Shown piece after piece: positions 10,163 through 19,550 of a DNA stretch of 64,000 nucleotides. Numbering within the stretch: the stretch's first letter is position 1; each line of letters begins with the position of its first letter. Source of the DNA: Bradyrhizobiaceae bacterium (GTDB lineage Bacteria; Pseudomonadota; Alphaproteobacteria; Rhizobiales; Xanthobacteraceae); assembly GCA_947481685.1 (NCBI GenBank), contig CANKHA010000002.1, positions 62,001 through 126,000 of the forward strand, read 5' to 3'. Below the pieces are notes generated by a model that was not told the DNA's origin, made no database searches, and saw nothing but the letters and a program-made list of their open reading frames with translations. Position numbers and translations under genes: made by a program.

Positions 10163-11107
10163 TCAGCCGCGAGCGCGCGCCGCTTTAAGCCGCGCGAAGT
10201 CCTCGCCCGCATGGTGCGAGGAGCGCGTCAGCGGCGACGCCGACACCATCGAGAAGCCCTTGGCATAAGCCACTGTCTCGAGCGATTTGAATTCTTCCGG
10301 CGGAACGAAACGCATGACTTCGTGATGCTTGCGCGTCGGTTGCAGATACTGGCCGATGGTGAGGAAATCGACGTTGGCGGCGCGCAGGTCATCCATCACC
10401 TGCAGGATCTCGTTTCGCTCCTCGCCAAGCCCGACCATGATGCCAGACTTGGTGAAGATGGTCGGATCAAGCTCCTTTGCCTGTTGCAGCAAACGCAGCG
10501 AAGCGAAATAGCGCGCGCCCGGTCGCACTGTGACATATTTCGACGGCACCGTTTCGAGGTTGTGGTTGAACACATCCGGCCGCGCGTCGATCACCAATTC
10601 CAGCGCGCCGTCCTTGCGCAGGAAATCGGGCGTCAGCACTTCGATGGTAGTCTGCGGGCAATGCGCACGAATGGCGCGGATGGTTTCAGCGATATGCCCT
10701 GCCCCGCCGTCGGCGAGATCGTCGCGGTCCACGGATGTAACAACAATATGTGCAAGCCCGAGCTTGGCCGTGGCTTCTCCCACTTTTCTGGGTTCATCCG
10801 GATCAAGCGGTCCCGGCAATCCGGTGCGCACATTGCAGAAGGAACAGGCGCGGGTGCAGATGTCGCCCATGATCATAAAGGTGGCGTGCTTCTTCTCCCA
10901 GCACTCACCGATGTTAGGGCAGCCGGCCTCCTCGCAGACGGTAACGAGGCCGTTGTCGCGCATGATCCGGCGCGTTTCCTCATAGCCGCGCGAGATCGGC
11001 GCTTTCACGCGGATCCAGTCCGGTTTTTTCGCGACGGGGGTGTCGGGCCGATGCGCCTTTTCAGGATGGCGCGGCCGGTCTTTCACCGTATCGAGGAGGA
11101 CGACCAT
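10163..11107 (-). CDS. lipA: Lipoyl synthase LipA
   Basis: Radical-SAM enzyme that inserts two sulfurs into octanoyl groups on lipoyl domains; 314 residues. It has the auxiliary cluster cysteines in [12 protein letters not shown] and the radical-SAM CTRACSFC motif, plus [10 protein letters not shown] at the C-terminus. An SD (GGAG) lies 5 nt before the ATG. Its substrates, the lipoyl domains of PdhB and PdhC, are encoded just upstream in the same direction, so the operon makes the complex and its cofactor together. Confidence 0.97.
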   Translation of the reverse strand: MVVLLDTVKDRPRHPEKAHRPDTPVAKKPDWIRVKAPISRGYEETRRIMRDNGLVTVCEEAGCPNIGECWEKKHATFMIMGDICTRACSFCNVRTGLPGPLDPDEPRKVGEATAKLGLAHIVVTSVDRDDLADGGAGHIAETIRAIRAHCPQTTIEVLTPDFLRKDGALELVIDARPDVFNHNLETVPSKYVTVRPGARYFASLRLLQQAKELDPTIFTKSGIMVGLGEERNEILQVMDDLRAANVDFLTIGQYLQPTRKHHEVMRFVPPEEFKSLETVAYAKGFSMVSASPLTRSSHHAGEDFARLKAARARG

Positions 11108-11188
11108 GGAATCTCCGACAATTCCTTATCTAGGTACGGATTCCCGTCCGTAACCGCAAGCAGGCCGGCCCGGTAGCTGGCATGCAGG

Positions 11189-12607
11189 TCAGGCATTCAA
11201 TACACGGCCATAAGCATCCAGCACTGCTTCCTTCATCATTTCCGACAAAGTCGGATGCGGGAAGACTGTATGCATCAACTCTTCTTCGGTGGTTTCGAGA
11301 TTCATCGCGACCACATAGCCCTGGATCAGCTCAGTGACTTCAGCGCCGACCATATGCGCGCCAAGCAACTGGCCGGTTTTCTTGTCGAAGATCACTTTCA
11401 CCATGCCCTGGTCTTCGCCCAGCGCTATGGCCTTGCCGTTGGCGGCGAAAGGGAAGCGGCCGACGCGCACATCGAGTTTCTTTTCCCTGGCGGCCTGCTC
11501 AGTGACGCCGACCGAGGCAATCTGAGGTGAGCAATAGGTGCAGCCGGGGATAAGGCTCTTGTCCATCGGATGCACCTTCATCCCCTTGATGGCCTCGATG
11601 CAGATCACGCCTTCATGTTCGGCCTTGTGCGCGAGCATCGGCGGACCGGCAACGTCGCCGATGGCATAGATGCCAGGCACGTTGGTGCGGCTGAACTGAT
11701 CGGTGACGACAATGCCGCGATCGGTTTTCACGCCGACCTTTTCCAGTCCAAGATTTTCGATGTTGCCGACGACACCCACAGCAGAGATCACGCGATCGAC
11801 TGTGAGCGTCTGCGTGGTCTTTCCGTCGTCAATGGTCGCAGTGACGCTGTCGGCTTTCTTGTCGAGCTTCGTCACCTTTGCGCCGGTGAGGATTTTGATG
11901 CCCTGCTTCTCGAATGCCTTGCGTGCGAAGGCCGCGATCTCTGTGTCTTCCACCGGCAGGATTTGCGGCAGGAGTTCAACGATCGTCACTTCAGCACCGA
12001 ACGCGCGATAGAAGGATGCGAACTCGACGCCGATGGCGCCGGAGCCGACGACCAGCAGTGACTTCGGCATTTTCTCCGGGACCATGGCTTCGAAATAGGT
12101 CCAGACCAGTTTCTTGTCCGGTTCGAGTCCGGGCAGCACGCGCGGACGCGCGCCGGTTGCGACGATGATGTGCTTGGCCTGATAGCTTCCCGGCCCGAGC
12201 GTGCCTTTCGGCGCCTCAGTCTTCGATGCCTTCACCGTGACCTTGCCCGGGGCGTCGATCATCGCCTCGCCCCAGATCACCGAGACCTTGTTCTTCTTCA
12301 TCAGATAGCCGACGCCGTCGTTCAGACGCTTCGACACACCGCGCGAGCGCTGTACCACCGCCTTGGCGTCGTAGCCGACCTTTTCCGCCGAGAGCCCGTA
12401 ATCCTTGGCGTGCTGCATGTAGTGGTAGACTTCCGCGGAGCGCAGCAGCGCCTTGGTCGGAATGCAGCCCCAGTTCAGGCAAATGCCTCCGAGGTGGTCG
12501 CGTTCGATGATGGCGGTTTTGAATCCGAGCTGTGCGGCGCGGATGGCGGTAACATAACCGCCAGGGCCCGAGCCAATGATCAGAACGTCGAAGGAAGTAT
12601 CAGACAC
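11189..12607 (-). CDS. lpdA: Dihydrolipoamide dehydrogenase (E3 of pyruvate dehydrogenase)
   Basis: FAD-linked disulfide reductase that reoxidises dihydrolipoyl groups with NAD; 472 residues. Features: FAD-binding GSGPGGYVTAIRAAQLG, redox pair in GGICLNWGCIPTKALL, NAD-binding VVGSGAIGVEFASF, second FAD motif IYAIGDVAGPPMLAHKAEHEG, and the C-terminal catalytic HPHPTLSE. The start codon follows the stop of the small membrane gene with no gap, indicating coupling. Its place after pdhC marks it as the E3 dedicated to pyruvate dehydrogenase. Confidence 0.97.
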   Translation of the reverse strand: MSDTSFDVLIIGSGPGGYVTAIRAAQLGFKTAIIERDHLGGICLNWGCIPTKALLRSAEVYHYMQHAKDYGLSAEKVGYDAKAVVQRSRGVSKRLNDGVGYLMKKNKVSVIWGEAMIDAPGKVTVKASKTEAPKGTLGPGSYQAKHIIVATGARPRVLPGLEPDKKLVWTYFEAMVPEKMPKSLLVVGSGAIGVEFASFYRAFGAEVTIVELLPQILPVEDTEIAAFARKAFEKQGIKILTGAKVTKLDKKADSVTATIDDGKTTQTLTVDRVISAVGVVGNIENLGLEKVGVKTDRGIVVTDQFSRTNVPGIYAIGDVAGPPMLAHKAEHEGVICIEAIKGMKVHPMDKSLIPGCTYCSPQIASVGVTEQAAREKKLDVRVGRFPFAANGKAIALGEDQGMVKVIFDKKTGQLLGAHMVGAEVTELIQGYVVAMNLETTEEELMHTVFPHPTLSEMMKEAVLDAYGRVLNA

Positions 12608-12826
12608 TTAGTTCTCCAACCGCCGCTTGTGGATGATCCGTCTGACCCACCACTCCAACACCACAAGCAGGACAACGACTGCAAGCGCCGTGAAGAAAAT
12701 TGGCTGGGCAATGTTGCGGGATAACTGCTCGCCCGAGAAAAACGCCAGATAGATGAAATCCTGTCCGACCGGAAACACGGCCAGCGCGACAGCCATCAGC
12801 ACGGTGATCCAGGGCCAACGGTGCAT
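12608..12826 (-). CDS. Unknown small membrane protein in the pdh operon
   Basis: 72 residues with two likely membrane helices (about 4-27 and 43-60) and a basic end (WWVRRIIHKRRLEN), so the C-terminus is likely cytoplasmic. I do not recognise the family. It sits between another unknown membrane gene (1 nt upstream) and lpdA (0 nt downstream), so it is almost certainly translated from the pdh message. The real reading frame is supported by this perfect packing and by a clean two-helix hydropathy pattern. Confidence 0.7.
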   Translation of the reverse strand: MHRWPWITVLMAVALAVFPVGQDFIYLAFFSGEQLSRNIAQPIFFTALAVVVLLVVLEWWVRRIIHKRRLEN

Positions 12827-12827
12827 G

Positions 12828-13232
12828 CTAGCTCCTCCACCGCAGATAGTAACGCAGCAGGTACCATTGCAAGGTCACGGTCAGGCACATGGGAACGATG
12901 AATTGCAACGCGCCCTGTCCGTCGCGCCCGAAATTGATGTTTCCGCCGCTCTGGCTCAGGCCAATCAGGACAATCGCAGCAATTGGAGCCAGCAAAACCC
13001 ACATCGCGATCTTGATGGCGCGTTCAGTACGCGCACGCCACAGCGTGATCCCCATGACCAGCATCGTCACCACCGCATAAAAGATCGTGCCGACAATGCC
13101 GTAAACTTCTCCCATGCCCACCGACGCTGCGTCGTCAAAGCGTGGCAACCAGTGGGTTGCGACGTAAACCAGTGAAATACCAACGCCGAAAGACAAGGCG
13201 GCGGCGAGTGGAACCATCAGCAACAGGGGCAT
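12828..13232 (-). CDS. Unknown four-helix membrane protein in the pdh operon
   Basis: 134 residues, strongly hydrophobic, with likely helices at about 5-27, 40-65, 75-95 and 108-128, and charged loops (RARTERAIK after helix 2). I recognise no enzyme motif. It starts 19 nt after pdhC ends and its stop is separated by one base from the start of the next small membrane gene. The pair could form a small membrane complex; no function can be assigned from sequence. Confidence 0.72.
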   Translation of the reverse strand: MPLLLMVPLAAALSFGVGISLVYVATHWLPRFDDAASVGMGEVYGIVGTIFYAVVTMLVMGITLWRARTERAIKIAMWVLLAPIAAIVLIGLSQSGGNINFGRDGQGALQFIVPMCLTVTLQWYLLRYYLRWRS

Positions 13233-13251
13233 CGGTCTCCTCGCCTGGTGG

Positions 13252-14559
13252 TTAGACCACCATCATCACCGGATTTTCGATCATCGATTTGATGGCGCCG
13301 AGAAGCTGAGCGCCGAGAACGCCATCTACCGCGCGATGATCGGTGGAGAGGGTCGCGCTCATCACGGTCGCCGCTTCGACCTTGCCATTGCGCACGATGG
13401 CGCGCTGTTCTCCGGCGCCGACAGCGAGAATGGTCGCATGCGGCGGATTGATCACGGCGGAGAATTCGCGGATGCCGTACATGCCGAGGTTGGACACGGC
13501 GCTGGTGCCGCCCTGAAATTCCTCGGGCTTGAGTTTCTTGGCGCGCGCGCGGCCGGCAAGATCCTTCATCTCGTTCGAGATCGCCGAAAGGGATTTGCTC
13601 TCCGCGTTGCGGACGATGGGGGTGATCAGCCCGCCGGGAATGGACACTGCCACGCCCACGTCGGAATGCTTGTGCTTGAGCATACCGACTTCGGTCCAGG
13701 TCACATTGGCATCCGGCACGCGTTGCAGCGCGACGGCCAAAGCCTTGATGACAAAGTCGTTGACCGAAACCTTCCAGGCTGGCTTGCCGTCCTTGTCCTT
13801 CGGCGCGGCGTTGTTGATCTCTTCGCGCGCGGCCAAAAGGTTGTCGATGACGCAATCGACCGTCAGATAGAAATGCGGGATGGTCTGTTTCGCTTCGACC
13901 AAACGCTTGGCAATGATCTTGCGAATATTGTCGTGCGGAATGATCTCGTAGCTGCCCTGCTCGAACAGCGCGCGGATTTTGTCGTCGGACTGCGGTGTCG
14001 CAAGGCCTGCCGCCGCAGCCGGAGCCTTCAGGGCCCCGCCGGATTTTGCGGCGTCGATGTCACGCGCCACGACGCGGCCATGTGGGCCGGAGCCTGCGAC
14101 GCGCGACAGATCGATATTGGCTTCCTTTGCCAGCCGCTTGGCGAGCGGTGACGCAAATATCCGGTTGCCGTTCTGAACGGATGGTGCGGGTGCGCTTTGC
14201 GGAACAGCGGCGGCTTGCTTTGGTGCCTCTGAGGCTTTGGAAGTGTCCGCGGGCTTTGCCTCAGCCTTCGGCGCGAGAGCAGACTGTCCACCGGAAGCGG
14301 CAGCCTTCACGTCTTCGCCTTCACCGGCGAGGATTGCGATCAGCTGATTGACCGGAACGTCCTGTGTGCCTTCCGGCACGATGATCTTGGCGAGTGTGCC
14401 TTCATCGACCGCCTTGACTTCCATGGTCGCCTTGTCGGTTTCGATTTCGGCCAGCACGTCGCCGGGAGCGACCTTGTCGCCTTCTTTCTTCACCCATTTG
14501 GAGAGGTTGCCCTTTTCCATCGTGGGCGAAAGCGCGGGCATGAGGATGTTGGTCGGCAT
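13252..14559 (-). CDS. pdhC: Pyruvate dehydrogenase E2, dihydrolipoamide acetyltransferase
   Basis: 435 residues. One N-terminal lipoyl domain (lysine in [11 protein letters not shown], about residue 43), an Ala/Pro-rich linker, a peripheral-subunit-binding domain (FASPLAKRLAKEANIDLSRV, GPHGRVVARDI), then the catalytic acetyltransferase domain (IPHFYLTVDCVID; active-site STDHRAVDGVLGAQLL near the C-terminus). The frame is open to 14661, but the ATG at 14559 begins the lipoyl domain and lies 7 nt after the pdhB stop, so it is the start. Confidence 0.96.
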   Translation of the reverse strand: MPTNILMPALSPTMEKGNLSKWVKKEGDKVAPGDVLAEIETDKATMEVKAVDEGTLAKIIVPEGTQDVPVNQLIAILAGEGEDVKAAASGGQSALAPKAEAKPADTSKASEAPKQAAAVPQSAPAPSVQNGNRIFASPLAKRLAKEANIDLSRVAGSGPHGRVVARDIDAAKSGGALKAPAAAAGLATPQSDDKIRALFEQGSYEIIPHDNIRKIIAKRLVEAKQTIPHFYLTVDCVIDNLLAAREEINNAAPKDKDGKPAWKVSVNDFVIKALAVALQRVPDANVTWTEVGMLKHKHSDVGVAVSIPGGLITPIVRNAESKSLSAISNEMKDLAGRARAKKLKPEEFQGGTSAVSNLGMYGIREFSAVINPPHATILAVGAGEQRAIVRNGKVEAATVMSATLSTDHRAVDGVLGAQLLGAIKSMIENPVMMVV

Positions 14560-14566
14560 GTGCGTG

Positions 14567-15946
14567 TTACCGGTAGCAGACGGCTTTGGCGGCGGCGACG
14601 ACTTCGCCGACGGAGGGCAGCGCCAGTTTTTCGAGATTGGCAGCGTAAGGCAGTGGGACATCCTTGGCGGAGACGCGGATCACGGGAGCATCGAGATAGT
14701 CGAAGGCTTCTTCCATGATGCGGGCGGAAATCTCGGCGCCGATGCCGGACTGCTTCCAGCCCTCCTCGACCGTAACGACCCGGCTCGTCTTTTTCACGGA
14801 ATTGACGATGGTCTCGGTATCCATCGGGCGCAGCGTGCGCAGGTCGATGACTTCAGCGGAGATGTTTTCCTTCGCCAGTTCTTCTGCCGCCTTCAGGGCG
14901 TAGCTCATGCCCATCGCGTAAGCGACGAGTGTAACGTCGGTGCCCTCGCGCGCGATGCGTGCGCGGCCGATCGGCAGCACGTAGTCATCGAGCTTCGGGA
15001 CCGGGAAGGATTGGCCGTAAAGGATTTCGTTTTCCAGGAAGATGATCGGATTGGGATTACGGATCGCAGCCTTCAGCAGGCCTTTGTAATCGGCGGCCGT
15101 ATAGGGCGCGATCACCGTCAGTCCGGGAATGTGCGAATACCAGGAGGAGAAATCCTGGCTGTGCTGCGCGGCGACGCGCGAAGCAGCGCCGTTCGGACCG
15201 CGGAAGACAATCGAACAACCCATCTGTCCGCCGGACATGTAGAGCGTCTTGGCGGCTGAGTTGATCAACTGGTCCATCGCCTGCATGGCAAAGTTCCAGG
15301 TCATGAACTCGACGATCGGCTTCAGGCCTGCAAGTGCGGCGCCGACGCCAAGGCCGGCGAAGCCATGCTCGGTGATGGGCGTATCGATGACGCGCTTCAC
15401 GCCGAATTCCTGCAACAGGCCCTGGGTGACTTTGTAAGCGCCCTGATATTCCGCGACCTCTTCACCCATGACGAAGACGTCCGGATCGCGACGCATTTCC
15501 TCGGCCATGGCGTCGCGCAAAGCTTCGCGCACGGTCATCATGACCATCTCGGTGCCTGCCGGCACGTCGGGATCCGGTAGTGCTTTCGGCTGTGCGGGCA
15601 CTGTGGCCCTGGGCGCCTCTGCGGTTTTCTCTTCTTTTGCGGGCGGCGTGGATTCCGCGGCCTTTGGCGCAGGCTGGGCGGATTTTGCGGCGGAAGCGTT
15701 TTCGCCTTCCGACAGGATGGTCGCAATCGGCGTATTCACCGCAACGTCTTGCGTGCCTTCCGGCACGAGGATCTGGCCGAGCGTCCCCTCGTCCGTGGCC
15801 TCAACCTCCATCGTAGCTTTGTCGGTTTCGATCTCGGCGATCACGTCGCCGCTTTTGATCGTCTCGCCCTCTTTCTTGAGCCATTTGGCAAGATTGCCCT
15901 TCTCCATGGTGGGCGACAGGGCGGGCATGAGAACTTGAATCGGCAT
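14567..15946 (-). CDS. pdhB: Pyruvate dehydrogenase E1 beta subunit with an N-terminal lipoyl domain
   Basis: 459 residues, longer than a plain E1 beta because a lipoyl domain (about 1-80; [11 protein letters not shown]) and an Ala/Pro linker are fused in front of the transketolase-like E1 beta region (about 135-459; [54 protein letters not shown]). This fusion is characteristic of alphaproteobacterial and mitochondrial-type-like pdh operons. It pairs with PdhA to bind thiamine diphosphate and decarboxylate pyruvate; the added lipoyl domain is a further LipA substrate. Confidence 0.96.
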   Translation of the reverse strand: MPIQVLMPALSPTMEKGNLAKWLKKEGETIKSGDVIAEIETDKATMEVEATDEGTLGQILVPEGTQDVAVNTPIATILSEGENASAAKSAQPAPKAAESTPPAKEEKTAEAPRATVPAQPKALPDPDVPAGTEMVMMTVREALRDAMAEEMRRDPDVFVMGEEVAEYQGAYKVTQGLLQEFGVKRVIDTPITEHGFAGLGVGAALAGLKPIVEFMTWNFAMQAMDQLINSAAKTLYMSGGQMGCSIVFRGPNGAASRVAAQHSQDFSSWYSHIPGLTVIAPYTAADYKGLLKAAIRNPNPIIFLENEILYGQSFPVPKLDDYVLPIGRARIAREGTDVTLVAYAMGMSYALKAAEELAKENISAEVIDLRTLRPMDTETIVNSVKKTSRVVTVEEGWKQSGIGAEISARIMEEAFDYLDAPVIRVSAKDVPLPYAANLEKLALPSVGEVVAAAKAVCYR

Positions 15947-15992
15947 GGGCTTCTGAACTCTTAAATCAAAGGACCAATAGCTATCGCGCTGT

Positions 15993-17039
15993 TCAGCGCA
16001 TCACGTCGGTATAAAGCTCGGAGGGATCTGGCTCCGGATCGTTGGTGGCAAATTCGCCGGCTTCATTGACCCTGGCGCGCACTTCGGCATCGATTTTCTT
16101 CAGCGCGTCTTCGGTCATACCCTTCTCGAGCAAACGATGGCGGACCTGCTCGATCGGGTCCTGCTCGCCGCGCACCTTCTCCACTTCCTCGCGCGTCCGG
16201 TACTTCGCCGGATCGGACATGGAATGACCGCGATAGCGGTAGGTGAGCATTTCGAGGATATAAGGGCCCTTGCCTTCGCGGCACCGTTTCACGGCCTTTT
16301 CGCCGGCCGCTTTCACGGCGCGGACGTCCATGCCGTCAACCTGTTCGCCTTCGATGTTGAAAGAAATGCCGCGGCGGGAAAGATCGACGGTGGAAGACGA
16401 GCGATTGATCGAGGTGCCCATAGCGTAGCGGTTGTTCTCTATCACGTAGATGACCGGGAGCTTCCACAACGAGGCCATGTTGAAGCTCTCATAGACCTGG
16501 CCCTGGTTGGCAGCGCCGTCGCCGAAATAGACCACGCTGACATTGTCGTTGCCGCGATAGCGGTTCGCAAAAGCCAGGCCGGTGCCAAGCGGCACCTGAG
16601 CGGCAACGATGCCGTGACCGCCGAAGAATCCTTTTTCGACCGAGAACATATGCATCGACCCGCCTTTGCCGCGGGAGTAGCCGTTCTTGCGGCCGGTGAG
16701 TTCAGCCATCACGCCTTTCGGGTCCATGTCGCAGGCCAGCATGTGGCCGTGGTCCCGATAACCGGTGATGATTTGATCGCCCTGCTTCAGCGCCATCTGC
16801 ATCCCAATGACGACCGCTTCCTGTCCGATGTAGAGGTGGCAGAAACCGCCGATCAGGCCCATGCCGTACATCTGGCCCGCTTTTTCCTCGAAGCGGCGGA
16901 TGGAGAGCATGTCGCGATAGGCGACGAGATCCTGCTCTTTGCTGAATTCGGGCACCGCATTGGGGCTGCCTTGACCGGTTGAACCGGCCCGGCTGGAAAC
17001 ATCTGGTGTGGCGGATTTGGCGGAGGAGACGGCGGCCAT
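15993..17039 (-). CDS. pdhA: Pyruvate dehydrogenase E1 alpha subunit
   Basis: 348 residues. The thiamine diphosphate/Mg motif [20 protein letters not shown] is present, as are [21 protein letters not shown] and the phosphorylation-loop-like [19 protein letters not shown]. The first 30 residues form a variable Ser/Ala-rich lead. An SD GGGAG is 3 nt before the ATG. It begins the pdhABC operon; the 46-nt spacer to pdhB carries no hairpin I can see. Confidence 0.97.
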   Translation of the reverse strand: MAAVSSAKSATPDVSSRAGSTGQGSPNAVPEFSKEQDLVAYRDMLSIRRFEEKAGQMYGMGLIGGFCHLYIGQEAVVIGMQMALKQGDQIITGYRDHGHMLACDMDPKGVMAELTGRKNGYSRGKGGSMHMFSVEKGFFGGHGIVAAQVPLGTGLAFANRYRGNDNVSVVYFGDGAANQGQVYESFNMASLWKLPVIYVIENNRYAMGTSINRSSSTVDLSRRGISFNIEGEQVDGMDVRAVKAAGEKAVKRCREGKGPYILEMLTYRYRGHSMSDPAKYRTREEVEKVRGEQDPIEQVRHRLLEKGMTEDALKKIDAEVRARVNEAGEFATNDPEPDPSELYTDVMR

Positions 17040-17164
17040 GGGACTCCCTGGGAACGATTTTTTTTAAGCGACTGCAAACCAATAGCCCAATTCGCCTAAA
17101 GGCGGAAGCCAAGGGCTGTTGCGATCAGAGGGTGGGCTAGAGCAACTTTTAGGCAGGACAGGCG

Positions 17165-17180
17165 ATGTTGCCCGCAACAT
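17165..17180. promoter_or_regulatory. Perfect dyad ATGTTGC-CC-GCAACAT upstream of pdhA
   Basis: Sixteen bases with perfect 7-bp arms, 12 nt beyond the ftsB stop and about 126 nt upstream of the pdhA start. The half-site TTGC/GCAA matches the dyad upstream of ispDF and the partial one upstream of gltA, though the spacer here is 2 rather than 3 bases. Likely an operator for pdhA; could also act as a weak stem after ftsB. Confidence 0.45.
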
Positions 17181-17192
17181 TCGGTCTGCAGC

Positions 17193-17510
17193 TTAGCGTG
17201 GCTTCAAAATCAAGGTCACTTCGCGAGGGTGGATGTATTGCAATTCCGCCCGCGCCCGCTCGTCCAACAGGTCTGGATCCAGGCGATCCGAACGCAGCAG
17301 CGAGACACGGCGTTCCCACTGTGCCCGCTCCTGCTGGGTGCGGCCAAGCTCGCCTGACAGCTCGGCGATCTGCTCGTCGAGCTGCTGTTTGGCGCGCAGA
17401 CCGTGATTACCGGAGAAGGCATTGGCGGCGAAATAGCCGACGAACAGCACAGCGATTGCGTAGAGGCCGAGTGCCGTGAAAAAGGAGCGCAAACGTTTGC
17501 GGGTGACCAT
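17193..17510 (-). CDS. ftsB: Cell division protein FtsB / DivIC-like septum formation initiator
   Basis: 105 residues: short cytoplasmic basic N-terminus (MVTRKRLRS), one membrane helix (about 11-30), a coiled coil (about 38-75; LDEQIAELSGELGRTQQERA), and a C-terminal ARAELQYIHPREVTLI. This is the layout of FtsB, which recruits FtsL and FtsQ at the septum. In many alphaproteobacteria it lies between eno and pdhA; here der, a lipoprotein gene, a TPR gene and panB separate it from eno. Confidence 0.9.
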   Translation of the reverse strand: MVTRKRLRSFFTALGLYAIAVLFVGYFAANAFSGNHGLRAKQQLDEQIAELSGELGRTQQERAQWERRVSLLRSDRLDPDLLDERARAELQYIHPREVTLILKPR

Positions 17511-17634
17511 GAATCAAGCATGGCCGGTTCGCCCTTAATGTGGCTTTAACGCGCGACGCTTCGGTCGACTGAATAGAACGAAGGCAATCAAGATCAGATG
17601 GATGGACTAGCTTGCTGCCAGATCGATCGAAGGA

Positions 17635-19005
17635 TCACCGTTGCCGGTTCTTGCGCCCCGCAAAGGGATTCTCTTTTTCACGCAAGGTCAGCCGGATCGG
17701 CGTTCCCGGCAGATCGAAAGTCTCGCGCAGTCCGTTGATAAGATACCGCCGGTAGGCCTCCGGGAGGGCGTCGGCCCGGGTGCAGGACAGGATGAAGCTC
17801 GGTGGCCGCGATTTCGGCTGGGTGATGTAGTTCAGTTTCAGCCGGCGACCGGACACTGCTGGCGGCGGATGATGGTCCAGGGTGTCGCCGAGCCAGCGGT
17901 TCAGCGCTGAGGTGGACACACGGCGATTCCAGACGGCGTGGCTATCGGTCACAGCCTTCAGCAGCCGCTCGATGCCCTCGCCTGTGATGCCTGACACAGC
18001 CACCACCGGCACGCCTTTTACCTGAGGCAGCCGATGGTCGGTTTCCTCCCGCAGCTTTTGAAGCGCGCCGCCTTGTTTCGGCATCAGGTCGGACTTGCTC
18101 ACGGCAACCACCAGCGCACGGCCTTCGCGCTCGGTCAGATCGGCGATGCGCAGATCCTGTTCTTCAAAGGCATGTTCGGAATCCATCAGGACGACGACCA
18201 CATGAGCGAAACGGATGGCGTTGAGCGCATCCGCGACCGAGAGCTTCTCCAGCTTTTCGTCGATCTTGGACTTACGGCGCATGCCGGCCGTGTCGTAGAT
18301 CAGGAAATCGCGGCCATGCCATTGCAACGGCACGGCGATGGCGTCGCGGGTGATCCCAGGTTCGGGACCTGTCAGCAGGCGTTCTTCCCCGAGCAGGCGA
18401 TTGATCAAGGTGGATTTGCCAGCGTTCGGCCGGCCGACAACCGCGACGCGAATGACTTCGGTTTCCGGCGCAGGCGTTTCGCCCTCTTCGTCCTCGGATA
18501 ACTCGGTCGCTTCCGGCAAGGCCTCGCGCAAAGCCTCGTACAGATCGGAAAGTCCCTCGCCATGCTCGGCGGAGATCGCCACGGGATCGCCCAGTCCAAG
18601 CGCATGAAATTCGGCGGCACCCGCGGTCCCGCCCTTGCCCTCACATTTGTTGGCGACCACCACGACCGGCTTGCCCGTACGCCGAACCAGGTCCGCAAAG
18701 CCTCGGTCGGGTGGCAACAGGCCGCTACGCGCATCTATGACGAAGAAGATTGCGTCCGCGTCGGCCAGCGCGGTTTCCGTCTGCGCACGCATCCGGCCGG
18801 ACAGCGTTTCCGCCCCAGCGTCTTCCAGACCGGCGGTATCGATGATGGTGAATTCCAGATCGCCCAGCCGCGCATGCCCTTCACGGCGGTCGCGGGTCAC
18901 GCCTGGCTGATCATCAACCAGCGCGAGTCTGCTTCCCGCAAGGCGGTTGAACAGCGTCGATTTGCCCACGTTGGGCCGGCCGACAATGGCAACTGTAAAG
19001 TTCAT
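17635..19005 (-). CDS. der: Ribosome assembly GTPase Der (EngA)
   Basis: 456 residues with two tandem GTPase domains: first P-loop GRPNVGKST (9-17), DTAGLED, NKCEG; second P-loop GRPNAGKST (about 193-201), [17 protein letters not shown], followed by a KH-like C-terminal domain and a basic tail (GRKNRQR). It acts in 50S subunit maturation. It follows the lipoprotein and YfgM-like genes on the same strand, an order related to yfgM-bamB-der in gammaproteobacteria. Confidence 0.97.
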   Translation of the reverse strand: MNFTVAIVGRPNVGKSTLFNRLAGSRLALVDDQPGVTRDRREGHARLGDLEFTIIDTAGLEDAGAETLSGRMRAQTETALADADAIFFVIDARSGLLPPDRGFADLVRRTGKPVVVVANKCEGKGGTAGAAEFHALGLGDPVAISAEHGEGLSDLYEALREALPEATELSEDEEGETPAPETEVIRVAVVGRPNAGKSTLINRLLGEERLLTGPEPGITRDAIAVPLQWHGRDFLIYDTAGMRRKSKIDEKLEKLSVADALNAIRFAHVVVVLMDSEHAFEEQDLRIADLTEREGRALVVAVSKSDLMPKQGGALQKLREETDHRLPQVKGVPVVAVSGITGEGIERLLKAVTDSHAVWNRRVSTSALNRWLGDTLDHHPPPAVSGRRLKLNYITQPKSRPPSFILSCTRADALPEAYRRYLINGLRETFDLPGTPIRLTLREKENPFAGRKNRQR

Positions 19006-19062
19006 GACGCGATGATCCAGCCACGTTGGAATAACGGGCTTCAGGTTATCGCGTAACGTGTG

Positions 19063-19536
19063 TCAGCGCGAAGTAGTGTTGGTACCGGGCGTCGGCCAGT
19101 TGGCCTGCGCACCATTGTTAGCAGGTGCAGTTGCCGCCGGAGTCGGCCACGGCGACGCCGCGGACTGACCCGCTGGCTGCGCGGCAGGTTGGGCGGGGAC
19201 GCTGGCCGTTCGCGGCTTTGGTGCTGCCGGCCGGACGACTTTGGGTTTCGGCGCGGGCTTTGCGGCGGGCGCGGGTTCAGCAGCGGGAGCAGCGTCAGCA
19301 TCGAGCGTGGCCTGCTGATTGCCTTTGTACATCTCTTTAGGCACGCCTTCCGGCACGCCGGGCACGCCACCTGGGAAGACATCCTTGCGGTCTCCAGAAA
19401 TCTTCGGCTTGCTGTCAAAGAAATCGCCGGTGATCCAGTCGGTCGGATCGAAATTGCTGCTGGTGCCACTGCAGGCGGAAAGCGCCAGGCCAGCGGTCAA
19501 GATCGCAACGGTGGGGAATACACGAACGCGGGACAT
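19063..19536 (-). CDS. Ala/Pro-rich lipoprotein of unknown function
   Basis: 157 residues with a signal peptide ending in the lipobox LALSAC (Cys22), followed by a conserved-looking head (DPTDWITGDFF, PGGVPGVPEGVPKEMYKG) and a long low-complexity Ala/Pro/Lys tail. I chose the ATG at 19536 because AGGAGA sits 6 nt upstream; an ATG at 19554 overlaps the upstream gene and lacks this. It occupies the slot where many proteobacteria keep bamB, but has no beta-propeller. Probably an outer-membrane-anchored, periplasm-spanning lipoprotein; function unknown. Confidence 0.8.
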   Translation of the reverse strand: MSRVRVFPTVAILTAGLALSACSGTSSNFDPTDWITGDFFDSKPKISGDRKDVFPGGVPGVPEGVPKEMYKGNQQATLDADAAPAAEPAPAAKPAPKPKVVRPAAPKPRTASVPAQPAAQPAGQSAASPWPTPAATAPANNGAQANWPTPGTNTTSR

Positions 19537-19550
19537 GTAGTGTCTCCTGC

